Source: Drosophila persimilis (taxonomy: Eukaryota; Arthropoda; Insecta; Diptera; Drosophilidae). Taken from it: a DNA stretch of 64,000 nt. Shown one piece after another: positions 46,201 to 59,100 of the stretch. The notes below the pieces were generated by a model. That model did no database searches and had not been told where the DNA came from. It saw nothing but the letters and a program-made list of their open reading frames with translations. The translations under genes were made by a program, and so were the position numbers. The stretch covers positions 12,524,001 through 12,588,000 of the forward strand of contig NW_020825298.1 in assembly GCF_003286085.1 (NCBI RefSeq), read 5' to 3'. Position 1 is the stretch's first letter, and each line of letters starts with the position of its first letter.

Positions 46201-49200
46201 GAGGAAGAGGAGAACGACCAGCGGGCACAGGCGGATAAAACAGTGGAAGAAGGAAGGTCGGGTAAAAAGGACATTATGCGTCTTTTCACATTTGAGAAAA
46301 GGACAAATTTGTAAGGACAAGTGTAAGTGAAGGAAACCGTAACAAACACTCACACACCAACACAAATATACAGCAGGACACACACACACACACACACTCA
46401 TAAACGAATGCCGCAAATGTTTCGAGACCCTACGCCCCAGCCCACGCCCCCTTCTGGAGGCTGTCGAGAGAAAATCAATGGCAGACCATGAATCAAGATC
46501 AGGTCGGAAAAGGCCAGCGTAGCCCTTATTTGGGGAGAACCCAGCTATAATAGTGGAATCGCTTATGGGATAAAATGCCCAGAATATCCCTGAACATCAA
46601 TGTTATGTTGGGTTAAATGTTAAATGCTGACGATCTTTCTTTAGTCATCTCTTGGAGGGTCTTCAAGGATGACATTCCTTAGACAGAGAGGCCTGGCCTG
46701 CTCCTGCAGCCCCATCCGTGGTGTTGCCATGGTGTTACCTTTATCAATTTATCTGAGAGATAGTTTTGCTGCATAAGCATAAAATAAACAAAATAGAGAG
46801 AAAATAAAAGAAAGCAAAACTCTGCAGCCACCATCCAACAAGAACAAGAAATGCTGAAAGCGGAAAAGTGGAAAGTGCTTTAATTTTTGGCTGACTGACT
46901 TTTCACAAGTTTCGCGGTAAACGGGTGTCGGGTATCGGGTGTCGGGTGCCGGTGCCGGGCAGTAGGGGGGAGTCCAAGGGGATATTCTTGGAAATGGGGA
47001 AATGGAGAAAATGGGGGTCTGGCGACCAGGGATGGTGCCGCATCGTCGCTGGCGATGGCGATGGCGTTGGCGCGTGGAGGTAATTGAAGTGACGTTTATG
47101 AATGTCATCCGTCAAGCACTCAAGGACATTTACATACAAACCCGCACTCACACACAAAGCTAGAGAGAGAAAGAGAGAGAGAGAGGCACACACACACACA
47201 CACACACACATACGATGGGTCGCGGAGGGACACGCGTGGTGGTGGGGTATTTGGTTGCTTGACAGATGCGAGAGCCACACAGATTTTTTGTTGTTGTTGT
47301 GTGTTTGTATACCCGTTAATCGCCGATGAAGAAATACAGGGGGTATTCGTGGCTGGCCAATCGATATGCTTTCGAAAGATCAACCATCGAACCCATCAGC
47401 CATTTCCCTGTAGAAATCCCTGTATCTCTGAGAATGAATTTTGCAAGCAGCAATAATTATGAAGATACAAGGCTCTAATTTTGCAGAATCCCTGACAACA
47501 CCACTAGCTACCAAACTGCTAGAAGTTATAGAAGAAGAATTTATAGAAGTCCCAGTTGAATCTTTTTAGGTATTCCCTTGAATTTTTCCCTCGAACAAAG
47601 TGCAATCTCTAAGATACATATATTCATATCTAATTAGCGGGTATCCTGTATTGTCTATACGTTCTTCCTTGTAGTATTTCCTTTTTTCTCTACGTTTTTA
47701 TAGACAAACTCACCCACACAGCCTAGAGACAGGGCAGGACACTCACCACACCAATGCAAACATGAGTTGTCGTCGTCGCCGGCGTCCTCCATGGAGGATG
47801 CGAGTGCCAGAAGAGAGAGAGGGAGAGAGAGAGAGGACAGGAACGGACGAGGGGCCAGTGTATGTTTCTCCTTGTGGTTGTGTGTGTGAAACAATTTAAA
47901 AATAAATACAAGAAACTAGCGCAGAACGTGACGGTGGTGGGGTGGGGAGGATGCCGGAGTGGGTGGGGTGGTAGAGCGAGGGCAGAATGATAGATTGAGA
48001 GGAAGCTCTGCGCTGAAGTCCTCGCTTACAGCTCTTCGACTGTGGCGGGGGACGGCATGAGATATGGGGCATGTGGGGATCCACGAGAATAGTTTGAATT
48101 GACAAAGGCTTCCCCCAAAATCCATATATCATTGTCTTGTTTGTGACGCTGATGAGCCGAGATTTGTTTATGCCCAGCATCTAGTATGTGTCCTGGACAG
48201 ACGGCAGGAAGGAAGGAAGGATGGATGGAACGATAGAGGATGTCCTATCGATGTCATCTGCTGACAGCTCGATACTCTTTCATCTCTGAATAATCGATTC
48301 CATCCATATATCATTCGGATCATAATCAGAATCAGATGCAGATGCAGATCCCCTTTCATCTCCCATTTGGTATCTCATTGGAACTCTTGGCATCACCCAC
48401 GCCGAGGCTGAGGCAGAGGCGGAGGCAGATGCAGAGGCAATTCATCCAATGCTTCTTCCTGAGCATGCATACGATTCGTATACTATATACTCTGGCAGGC
48501 CTTGCTGTAAGGCTAGGGCCTCCTACAATACGAGTATATGTATGTATGTATGTCCCTGTCGCTATATAGTGGCAGCCCACTTGGCTTGTCTACTAATTAA
48601 AATGCATGCAATAACCTGAAGCCTTTGTTGCCCAGGCAGTGCTGTTGCCATTCCTCAGACTAAGGCTGAGGCTGAAGCTGAGGCAGCGGCTCCTGTTGTT
48701 GTCCGCCCCATGCGTAGAAGGACGAAGCAGCAACAGTAACAGCAACAGCAGCGTTGACAATTTGCACAAAGTGCTCAGACATGTCAGAGGGCTGGGCAGG
48801 ACAGGGGCGGCAGGATAACATTTATTAAGGCTAACAACTCGTAAGGTAAAATGGGACCAAGATGCGAATCACGTGTTCGTTTCTTGTTTCAACCCATTTC
48901 TTGCAGTGCAATCTCTCATCTATTGATAGGCCTGTGCCAGTGCCTGTGCCTCTCCACGCCGAAAGCAGAATACATTTTTAATTGTCCATCAAAGGCGGCT
49001 ATTTATAAAACAAAAGATTCCAAAATGTCCTTGCTCGCTAATCTCAAGGGAGAACTACACACACACACGAGCTACAGACAGGGGTGCAAAGGGAGGGATC
49101 TGCATATAGACACACTGGAGACACCCCACCACATTGTACAGTGTTTACCCCACGGTGCGATATGCATATTTAATGACATTTGCCGACGATTTGCGCTCGA

Positions 49201-50530
49201 AAGCAATTTGAAAGCCCCAAAACGCAGGCAGCAACAGTTGCAAATGCAACAGAATCGCCTGTTGTTGCCCCTCACGTGTGCAGCAAACGAAAAATTAATG
49301 CAAATTTGCATAATAAACCAACACAATAAACGGACTGGACTGTAACTCCACCACTATGGCGTAGGGAGGAAATCCCTTGCATGACTAACGCAATGGCTCT
49401 GTTCTGTTTCTGTATTCCAAATGTTGGGGTTTCACCAGTTATTATTATTATAATTGAAATTTAATAGCAGGTCTAGGCACGTGTGGGACGATTCAGATTT
49501 CAGGCGAGCCTCAATTGATTTGTGTACGAGTATCTTCTTCAAAGGCACTCCATCAAAATTGACCTTCCCATACCGTCCATACATCTATCCGTGTACTTGT
49601 TTATATATGCAAATAAGCCGCCCATTCTTTTCTACCCAACACAATTCGATTTCATTCACACAAATGTTCAGATTGACGTCACTTTCGGCGGTAGCGGTAG
49701 CGGCAGGGCTATAGCTCGTCATAGTCATAGCCGGCACTAAATTGTAATCAGGCTTCGAGCCCAATAAACTGCATGAGTGTAAATTTCCTGAATGTAATCA
49801 CCCACCGAAAATCAAAGAGTGCCCTTGGCGTGCTTGAATGGGGGAACTCTGAGTTCTGATTTGTGGATTGGGAATCGGAATCCGTGTCGTGTCGTGTACA
49901 CGGACTGTAAAGGGCAACCGTTCACTGAGTCACACTCAATCAGAACGAAAACTGGAGGATATAATCGCATCAATGGTACGCATATCTAATTATAGCGATA
50001 AACGTAGGCGTATGTTCTGCAGAGTTGTTTACATGTTGGCTATTCTATATATAGTATACTCGTAGCTGCTATTAAGCCACCTCTTTTTGCACAGAGTGCC
50101 GTACTTAAGTCCAGTAAAAATATGTACTCGGAAATACAAAATCCCATATCAAATATCCGCATAACCGTAAGCTTCCGAATTTTCGTTTTCCCATTTCAGT
50201 TTTAATAGCTACAAGATACAAATTTCACTTTCAAATTCAACTTTCAAATTTTCGCGGTAAACTGCTGCTAATGCAGCCCTGCCGCCACTCCCTCTCTCTC
50301 TTTCTGAGAGTGCTGCTCACGAACTAGTTCCCTACTGATTGACATGAACGCTCCGACCAGGGCTACATTGCCACCCCAGGCTGCACAAAGAAAAATAATT
50401 TACTCGCCAGCATTGAAATATACAAATTTTCATTTTTTAAAGTGTACTTGCAAGGTGTTAATTTTTTTCCCAGTGCTGACCCGCGAAACAGCAACAAACA
50501 ATAAGAGCCCCCGATTCAGTGTGCGGTAAA
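43233..50530. other. Intergenic region between the P450 and zinc-finger genes
   Basis: More than 7 kb without a supported gene. It contains CAG-type triplets (44,245-44,280; 45,210-45,250; 45,913-45,940), CA and GA dinucleotide tracts (47,160-47,210) and CT-rich tracts. Long ORFs here follow the repeats and lack coding character. It may carry regulatory elements or a non-coding RNA, which I cannot tell from sequence alone. Confidence 0.5.
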
Positions 50531-50693
50531 ATGCAGCAGGATAGCATCCTTTGGAGATATTTGAGTGTAGCCCAAGCCAGTGACGACGAGAGGGTCTGAC
50601 CCCCGCAGCAGCAGCAGCAGAAGCGGTGGCGGCGGTGTCTGTGAGAGGGTGTACCCGAAAGGAGACTCCAATCGAGAAGTGAAGAGCCAAGAA

Positions 50694-53305
50694 ATGGGTA
50701 GGTGGTTTCCGGTCGAAAAGTCAACGTCCAATCCTCCAATCCGCTGTTCCTTCTTCCCATCCATCGCCCACGCTACCCTCCCCCTCAATCTACCAGGGAT
50801 GAAATTCAGTTTTTGGCTTTTCAGTGGTTGATATTCAAAAACTAATCAAGCAATCCATTCTACAGCTGCAGAACCGATAGCCAGCGGCAGCGGAGGAGTA
50901 GCCCAGAAAATGCTGGTGGAGATCACCACAGACGGAGTGCCCAAGCTCCACTGTCCCGTATGCAACAAGGCACTGATCTCTCTGGCCGGCTATGTGAAGC
51001 ATGTGAAGAAGCACCAGCCGCCGGGTGGCTTCCAGTGCCGCCAGTGCGACGTCCGCTACTGCCACGAGGAGGAACTGTCGCAGCACGTGAAGACCGAGCA
51101 TGCCTCCACAGCGGAAGACGAACGGAACAGATTTGTGTGCGACAAGTGCGGGACAGACTACAAGTATCTGGAGGCGTACAAGCGCCACTGCAAGACAAAG
51201 TGCCAGCAAGCCATCGATCCTGATGAGACGACTCCCAAGGTGAGTAGAATCCATTCGAATTTAAGGATGAAACAATAAAAGCGCTTCCTTTCCAGGAGAG
51301 TCTTCCCACTAAAGAATCCACGGCTGCAGCCGGGGTGCGCCCAGTGGAGTGCAAGTGCTGTTCCACCCGTTTCTCCTGCTCCTCCAACCTCGCCAAGCAT
51401 CGACGCAGTCGCCCAGAGACCTGCGGAAAACTTGAACACAGTCCTGGCCCTTCGGATCAGAAGAAGGATAAGGAACGCATCAGACAACGAACAAAGTTAA
51501 AGGCAGGCTCGTCCGACGAGGAGGAGGATGCGACTGCATCGGACAGCGACGATGACATTCCCCTGGCCAGCAGAATCAAGACAAAGGCGGTGCCGGCACC
51601 GCCGCAGCTGAAGGAGGAGAACATGAGCGACCAGCAGTCCTCGGACTCTGGCGACGAGTGCCCCGACTTTGAGCCAAACAACAGCGACGATGAGGCGGAC
51701 GCCTCACAGTTCCAGCTGCCTGCCCCGGCCATGGTCAAGGTGGAGGCCTTCGACGAGGATTTCGAGTACCAGGACGCCAGTCTGTTTGTGAAGACGGAGA
51801 GCGCAGACATTTTCAGCAGCGAGAAGGACAAGCTGCTGGATGTCCTGCTCAGCACGGACGAGGGCGATGGCCTGAAGCCCTTCGAGAGCCTCAAGGTGGA
51901 GCATGGCGGCGGAATATTGGACGAGATAGCGGCTGTGCCGCTGGGAGAGCAGACCGAGACGGCGGAGACAGAGGAAGATGTCCTGTCGCTGAGGCACAAC
52001 TACGAGGAGAAGAAAAAACGGGCCAAGGACTCGACGGGCAAGCGGAAATACCGCAAACGAGGCACCGTCAGATCCCCCACACCCGAGGAGGCGCCGAGCA
52101 CACCGAAGCGTGTGTCCAAGATCACCAAAAAAGAACTGAAGGAGCGGCTGAAGATGATCAACAAGATGGAGAAGACCTGGAAGTGTCCGCACTGTGTCAA
52201 GATCTACCACATACGCAAGCCCTACGAGAAGCATCTGCGGGACGACCACAAGCTCACCGAGCAGGATATCAAGGACATCTTCAAGGACGTTGACGTCCAT
52301 GCGAAGCTGGACGAGGAGGTGTTCAAGTGCCCCATCTGCAGCAAGATCTATCTTGTGGAAAAGCGCCTCGAGACGCACCTAAAGGTCCATGGGGAGGATG
52401 GTAGTCTGATCTTCAAGTGTCCCTGCTACTGCAATCTGTTCTTCGCCAGCAAGGAGCTGGCGACGGAGCACGCCCACCAGCAGCACAAGGAGCTGCTGTA
52501 CTGCGAGAAGTGCGACAAGTACATGACCGGCCACGACAGCCTCAAGAACCACGAGAAGAACTTCCACTCGAAGAAGGAGCCGCGCAACCTGCCCCGCAAC
52601 CTCATCTGCGACAAATGCGGCAAGAAGTTCACGGGCCGCACCTCCCTCTCGGACCACGTGCGCTCCGACTGTGGACGGCTGCCACTCTACCAGTGCAGCG
52701 TCTGCGGCAAGCGGCTCTCCACGGCGGGCATCCTCAAGACGCACCTGCTGCTCCACCAGTCGGAGACGCCCTACCAGTGCGACAAGTGCGGGAAGACGTT
52801 TAAGGTTAAGGCCCAGTACAAGTCGCATCTGAAGACGAGGCACACGGAGTACAAGCCGTACAAATGCCACCTCTGCCCCAAGGAGTACCCCTACAGGGAG
52901 AGCCTGCTCACCCACATGACGGTGCATACGGGCATCAAGCGCTTCCTGTGCAACAACTGCGGCAAGCGCTTCACGTGCATCTCCAACCTGCAGGCCCACC
53001 GCAAGGTGCACGCCGACACCTGCGGCCAGCTGCCGCTGAACGCCAAGGCCACCCAGTACATGGGCGTGCAGCGGGGCAAGCTGCTGATGGGCGCCAAGCC
53101 CGAGGCTGGCATGGAGTACGAGGAGACAAAGACTTTGATTGCCCAGGACGTGATCGACAAGGACATGCCCATGGCCCAGGAGCTGAACTTCCCCTCCGAT
53201 GGCACGGCGCCGCTGGCCACGGTGCCCCTTAACTACGCCTCCACGCACCTGGTCCCCCACATCGTGCTCCAGACCATGCAGGCCGAGGCCCGGCGGATGG
53301 ATTAG
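50694..53305 (+). CDS. Zf30C: C2H2 zinc-finger protein with 13 fingers
   Basis: A probable DNA-binding nuclear regulator. Exons are 50694-50697, 50866-51239 and 51296-53305 (4+374+2010 nt), giving 795 aa. The first coding exon is just ATGG before a GTAGGT donor; the phase fits exactly and adds 16 residues (MAAEPIASGSGGVAQK) before the next ATG at 50910. Four fingers lie at about residues 30-165 (the third and fourth end in Cys rather than His). A long Asp/Glu/Ser-rich acidic region follows, then a basic stretch (KRKYRKRGT). Nine fingers lie at about 420-697, several joined by linkers near TGEKP. The C-terminus is unstructured. AATAAA follows at 53337. The Zf30C name rests on position next to Taf11 and und and on similar size, not on a sequence I can compare. 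A 22-codon upstream ORF (50531) precedes it if transcription starts above. Confidence 0.85.
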
Positions 53306-53336
53306 CATAGGACTTTGTAGATTAGACACAACACTC

Positions 53337-53342
53337 AATAAA
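53337..53342 (+). terminator. Poly(A) signal of the zinc-finger gene
   Basis: AATAAA, 32 nt after the stop codon and 68 nt before the stop codon of Taf11 on the opposite strand, so the genes converge closely. Confidence 0.75.
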
Positions 53343-53409
53343 GATGCTTTTGTAACCGATATTATTCTACCTTATGCACTATATTCCACACTCGACACGG
53401 TTTTGGGGA

Positions 53410-54056
53410 TCAATTTAATCTGAAATAGGGCTGCTGGTAGCGTCCTATGGGCATGCGGTTCTTGGTGCGCAGCCGACGCACTGCCTCGCGGATGAACTTG
53501 GGCTGCAGGGCGCCCGACTCGCCCTGGGCCTCCATCACGTCGAGCGCCTCCTCCACCACTTCGCCCACAAAGACCTTGGCGATGCCGGACATGGCTATGA
53601 CGACGTTCTGGGAGACGGAACAGCCGGTTATCGTCTGCATCAGCCGTTTGACGGCTGCTTTGGGGAAGGCTGAGCGACGGTACATCTCATAGCGATCCAG
53701 TTGCTCCTCCGTGAAGTTGGAAACAAGAACTCTGGGCAAGAAAGGAGCCATTTTGGGGGTACATCATCTTGATATCAACATGCTACTCACTGCATTCGCT
53801 CGCGTTCCTCCTCCTCCAGCTCCTTCTTGGTCTTTAGCTTCTTAAGGGCCGGCTCTCCGGAGTCGCCATCGCCGTCTGGGTTTTTCGTATCCATGTCGCC
53901 GTCTTTGGCATCGCGGTCCCCTTCATTGGCGGTGTCTGAGGCAGTGTCGCTGTCTTTGCGCTCACCGGAGGCTGTGTTGAAGAACTTGAGATCTACATCG
54001 TCGCTGTCGCTGAGAGAATTGCTCTTTTGCTGTGTGGGAAACAGGATTTCGTCCAT
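53410..54056 (-). CDS. Taf11: TFIID subunit TAF11
   Basis: TAF11 pairs with TAF13 through a histone fold within TFIID and contacts TBP/TFIIA for RNA polymerase II initiation. Two minus-strand exons, 54056-53791 and 53731-53410 (266+322 nt), give 195 aa, the family's usual size in flies. The N-terminal half is acidic and Ser-rich with a basic [18 protein letters not shown] segment. The C-terminal half is the histone-fold domain ([60 protein letters not shown]), ending in YQQPYFRLN. The intron (53732-53790) is 59 nt with a GTGAGT donor. It converges with the zinc-finger gene and diverges from und. Confidence 0.96.
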
Positions 54057-54462
54057 TTGAAGGAATTATAAAAAAAAAAATACCTAGCGTTTATAAACAA
54101 AAACTGACGAGGGATGGACAGTCAGCACATACAGCAATCCGCTCGACTTACAACACTGAATTAGGGTCGCACCAAAATAGTTCACATCAATAGTATTAGA
54201 CAGGCAGAAAGCATATTTAATCAGTTTTCTCGTGTCGCAACGTCAATTAAATTATATATAATTCGTAAACCGAGAAACATAGGAACCGCATTATTAGGTA
54301 CCACAAAAACCGTGCCCGTTTTTTAAAAATACTTCGTGACTGTGAACAAGATTGTTAGCCAGCACTGGCGGTAGTACCTCGTGTTTTTGTTCTTTCTTCA
54401 TCGCCATCGGCAGCAATCGCACTGATTAGATTTTCGTTAAATTCATCAATTTGCGTTAAACA
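54057..54462. promoter_or_regulatory. Shared divergent promoter region of Taf11 and und
   Basis: 406 bp separate the two start codons. No TATA box is evident, as expected for housekeeping genes. It contains a poly(A) run next to the Taf11 start and AT-rich sequence with GC-rich spots near 54,360-54,410. I see no certain binding site. Confidence 0.5.
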
Positions 54463-56006
<1,544 letters not shown>

Positions 56007-56119
56007 AGCGTGCGTGCGAGTGAGTGAGCGTCAAGCGGTGGAGTTTGCATTATATACATTTTTGATATAAGTCCATTCTATTGTTGATCATTTGTGAGCG
56101 TATTTCAAAGCGATTTCAA

Positions 56120-56125
56120 AATAAA
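56120..56125 (+). terminator. Poly(A) signal of und
   Basis: AATAAA, 114 nt after the stop codon and 54 nt from the stop of the opposing channel gene. Confidence 0.75.
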
Positions 56126-56178
56126 GAGTATTTATGCTCAGCATACATCCGAGGAGAGTGCGTTCGTTCTTCCACGTG

Positions 56179-59100
56179 CTAATTGGGCACCCTTAATCCT
56201 AATCCCTTGGGCATCAACTCATCCCAGTAGAGGCTGTTGTTTCCTCTGACTGCTCGTGGTGGTTGCCTCTTGGTAAATGCTCTGCAGATGTAGACGAACC
56301 ACTTGCCCGTGAGGTAATAGAATATCTCGATGTAGCTGACTATGCTGAAGCCGTACATAAGCGAGAGGATGCCCCCAAAGCGATCTGCAAGGGAAAACTA
56401 TAAAGAAATGGATTCCCTGAATGTCTGTAGAGATGGAATACTCACTCAGGAGCACCACCCAAGTGCTGACCAGCTCCGATTTGGTGGCCTGTGCAAAGCG
56501 CAACTTGAAGAAGAACTTGATGACAGCCAAGGGCCGCTCGTTGGTCAGCCCTTTTCTGAAATTGAACAACAAATTTAGCAACAGATAAAGTGACAGCCGG
56601 AAAGGAAGGACTCACAGTAGACCCGTACGGTAGCCCGTGCCATTGTAGTTGAGGCGCATGGGCGCCACATTGCTTGTGATGCGGAAACTCACTCCATTGC
56701 AGGTGGGCAGGCAGTGGGTGCATTGTCCTTGGGCCGCCTGGCTCTCGCCCTCCTGCAGATACGCGAACTCGTCGTAACCATACCAGATGCTCTTCCACTT
56801 GGTCAGGCAGGGCAGGTCGGGTAAGCTGCAGTATTTTAGGTCTGTGGAGCTGCCAATCATAGGCGGGGAGACGCAGCCGCAGTGATCCATCATGCTCTTG
56901 CTGCGACACAGCAGCAGGCACTCGTCAATCGAGTAATACGATCTGTAATATGATTATTAGTGGATGGTATAAAGGGTAGATGGTGTGTGGAGCCTACTGG
57001 TTGATGAGCTTCCTCCCCTCCTCGGGAAAGTAGCAGCGACGAGCTTCCGGCGAGACGGTGCGCACTCCTTCGCTGGAGCTGAAGAACGTGGGCTGAATGG
57101 GAATCTCGACAATGGTGTTGTGATCAACGAGTATTTCTCCCAAAGTTGTGGACTGAACGGTGGCATAATCCTCCTGCGGAAAGATTGTCAGCTTTAAGGA
57201 AAGAAATACTAAGATTATGCGATGATCGGAGGGTAAGGGGAATCACGCTCTCCCTCACCTGAAACGCATTGTTGGTCATGAAAGTGTTGGTCTGATCATC
57301 CTCTGGTGTGTCCTGCAGCACAAACTGCACGCTGTTCAAAATGGAATTGGACTCAAACACCACCTTTCGCTGGGCCCTCATCTCGGCATTATCCTCCGCT
57401 CGTATGTGCCTGTAATTAGTAATTTGATTAGTCTTTCATCTCCCCTATGGGTGGTAGGATTCACTCACGCAATTTGGGAATAGCTGGGTCGGCGATAGTT
57501 AAATATGCAGCACACATTCGATGAAGTCGGTCGCTTGACAAACATTTGGCTGGTGTTCACAGGGGAGCCGTAGACAATGCCTCGGATTATCAATTCGCCA
57601 CAGTCTGGCGACAGTTGACGCAATATATCACGTACCGAGTAGCCAGTGTCGTTGTGGTAGCTGGAGAGCAGCCAGTGGAGCCGCTGCAGCTGTGCCTCGT
57701 CCAGCTGCGGGGTGTCCAGGGGATTCAGATAGAACTGCGCCAGCACCAGCAGGCGTTCGGCCATATCGTCCACATCTAGGGCCACCCTCTGCAGCGTAGA
57801 CTCGTCGTTGGAGTTGGACTTTTCCTGGTGATGATAACTAAACGAAGTGGGAGTGGAGAAAAGGGAAATTAGTATGCAAGACGCGACACGATGGTGGAGT
57901 ATAAAAGGCCTAGACTAGGGCCATTCCTTGATTAGTGCCAGAATGAAGGTTCTACTGGTGTCGCTGTCGCTATCTCTGCTGGCCCTGTGCGAGTGCGAAC
58001 GCCTTACGTTTGAGGATCATCGTGTCTATCGGTTGGAGCCAAACAATGCAGAGCAGTTGGAGGGTCTACGGCCATTGGAGGCCACGAACGAGAAAGTCAT
58101 ATTCCTGAATGATCTCCATCTGGGCGCCATTAACGCACTGATAGCTCCCAGCTACAATGAAGAGTTTTTGCAGCTGCTCCAGAGCTTGGATATCTCCCCT
58201 GAGCTCCTCGATGCGAATGCCCAGGCCAGTCTGTCGCTGGATATCGAACCCGTGGCGGATGCGAATCGTCGCAGCGATGACTACTCCTGGACGGAGTACC
58301 ACGAGCTGAATGACACCCATCGCTGGATGAAGAACCTGGTGGAAAAGAACCCAGGCATCGTCAGCGTCTTTGTCGCTGGCCGCAGCTACGAGGGCAGGGA
58401 TCTCCTGGGTCTGAGGATCTTCCACAGTGCTGGGGCGGAGAGGGGCGAACAGCAGGCAATCTTTTTGGAGGCGGGCATGCATGCCAGGGAGTGGATCAGT
58501 CCAGCAACCGCCACGTACTTTGCCAATCAATTGCTCACATCCCAGCAACCAGAAATCCAGAGCCTTGCCCGCTCCTACGTGTGGTACATTCTGCCCCATG
58601 CCAATCCGGATGGATATGTATACACTCATTCCACGGTAGGCTCTAATATCACAATTCGGTGCATAATCCTATTAATTTCCCTTATTTTCCATTATTTAGA
58701 ATCGTTTGTGGCGCAAGACACGCAGTCCGCAGGAGAAGAACTGCATGGGAACCGATCCCAATCGGAACTGGGGCTTCCACTGGAACGAGGTGGGAGCCAG
58801 CGACGAGCCCTGCTCGGAGTCGTATGCCGGACCCAAGGCATTCTCGGAGCCGGAAACGGAGGGCCTCTCGCAGTATCTGAAGTCCCTGCCAGAGCCCGTG
58901 TTCATGTACCTCTCGCTGCACTCCTTCTCCCAGCTGCTGCTCTATCCGTACGGACACACCTCCTCGCTGCCTGAGAATCATCGACAGCTGGAGCGCATCT
59001 TCTCCGCCGCTTTGGGGGGCATGAAGCGGCGCTTTGGCACCCGCTACACGGGAGGGAATGTATACGACGCCATCTATCCGGCGGCGGGCTCCAGCATGGA

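Noticed and set aside
45846-46238. 130-aa Lys/Arg/Glu-rich ORF
   Set aside because: Encoded by CAG and purine-rich simple repeats with no gene signals.
50531-50599. ATG at 50,531 as the zinc-finger start
   Set aside because: It terminates after 22 codons and has no good phase-matched donor; more likely an upstream ORF.
52379-53338. 319-aa minus-strand ORF
   Set aside because: Antisense shadow of GC-rich zinc-finger codons; Val/Leu/His-rich artefact.
56219-56381. Channel A C-terminus ending QRKQQPLLG
   Set aside because: That frame results from reading through the last intron. The correctly spliced frame gives TM2 ([11 protein letters not shown]) and ends at TAG 56179-56181.
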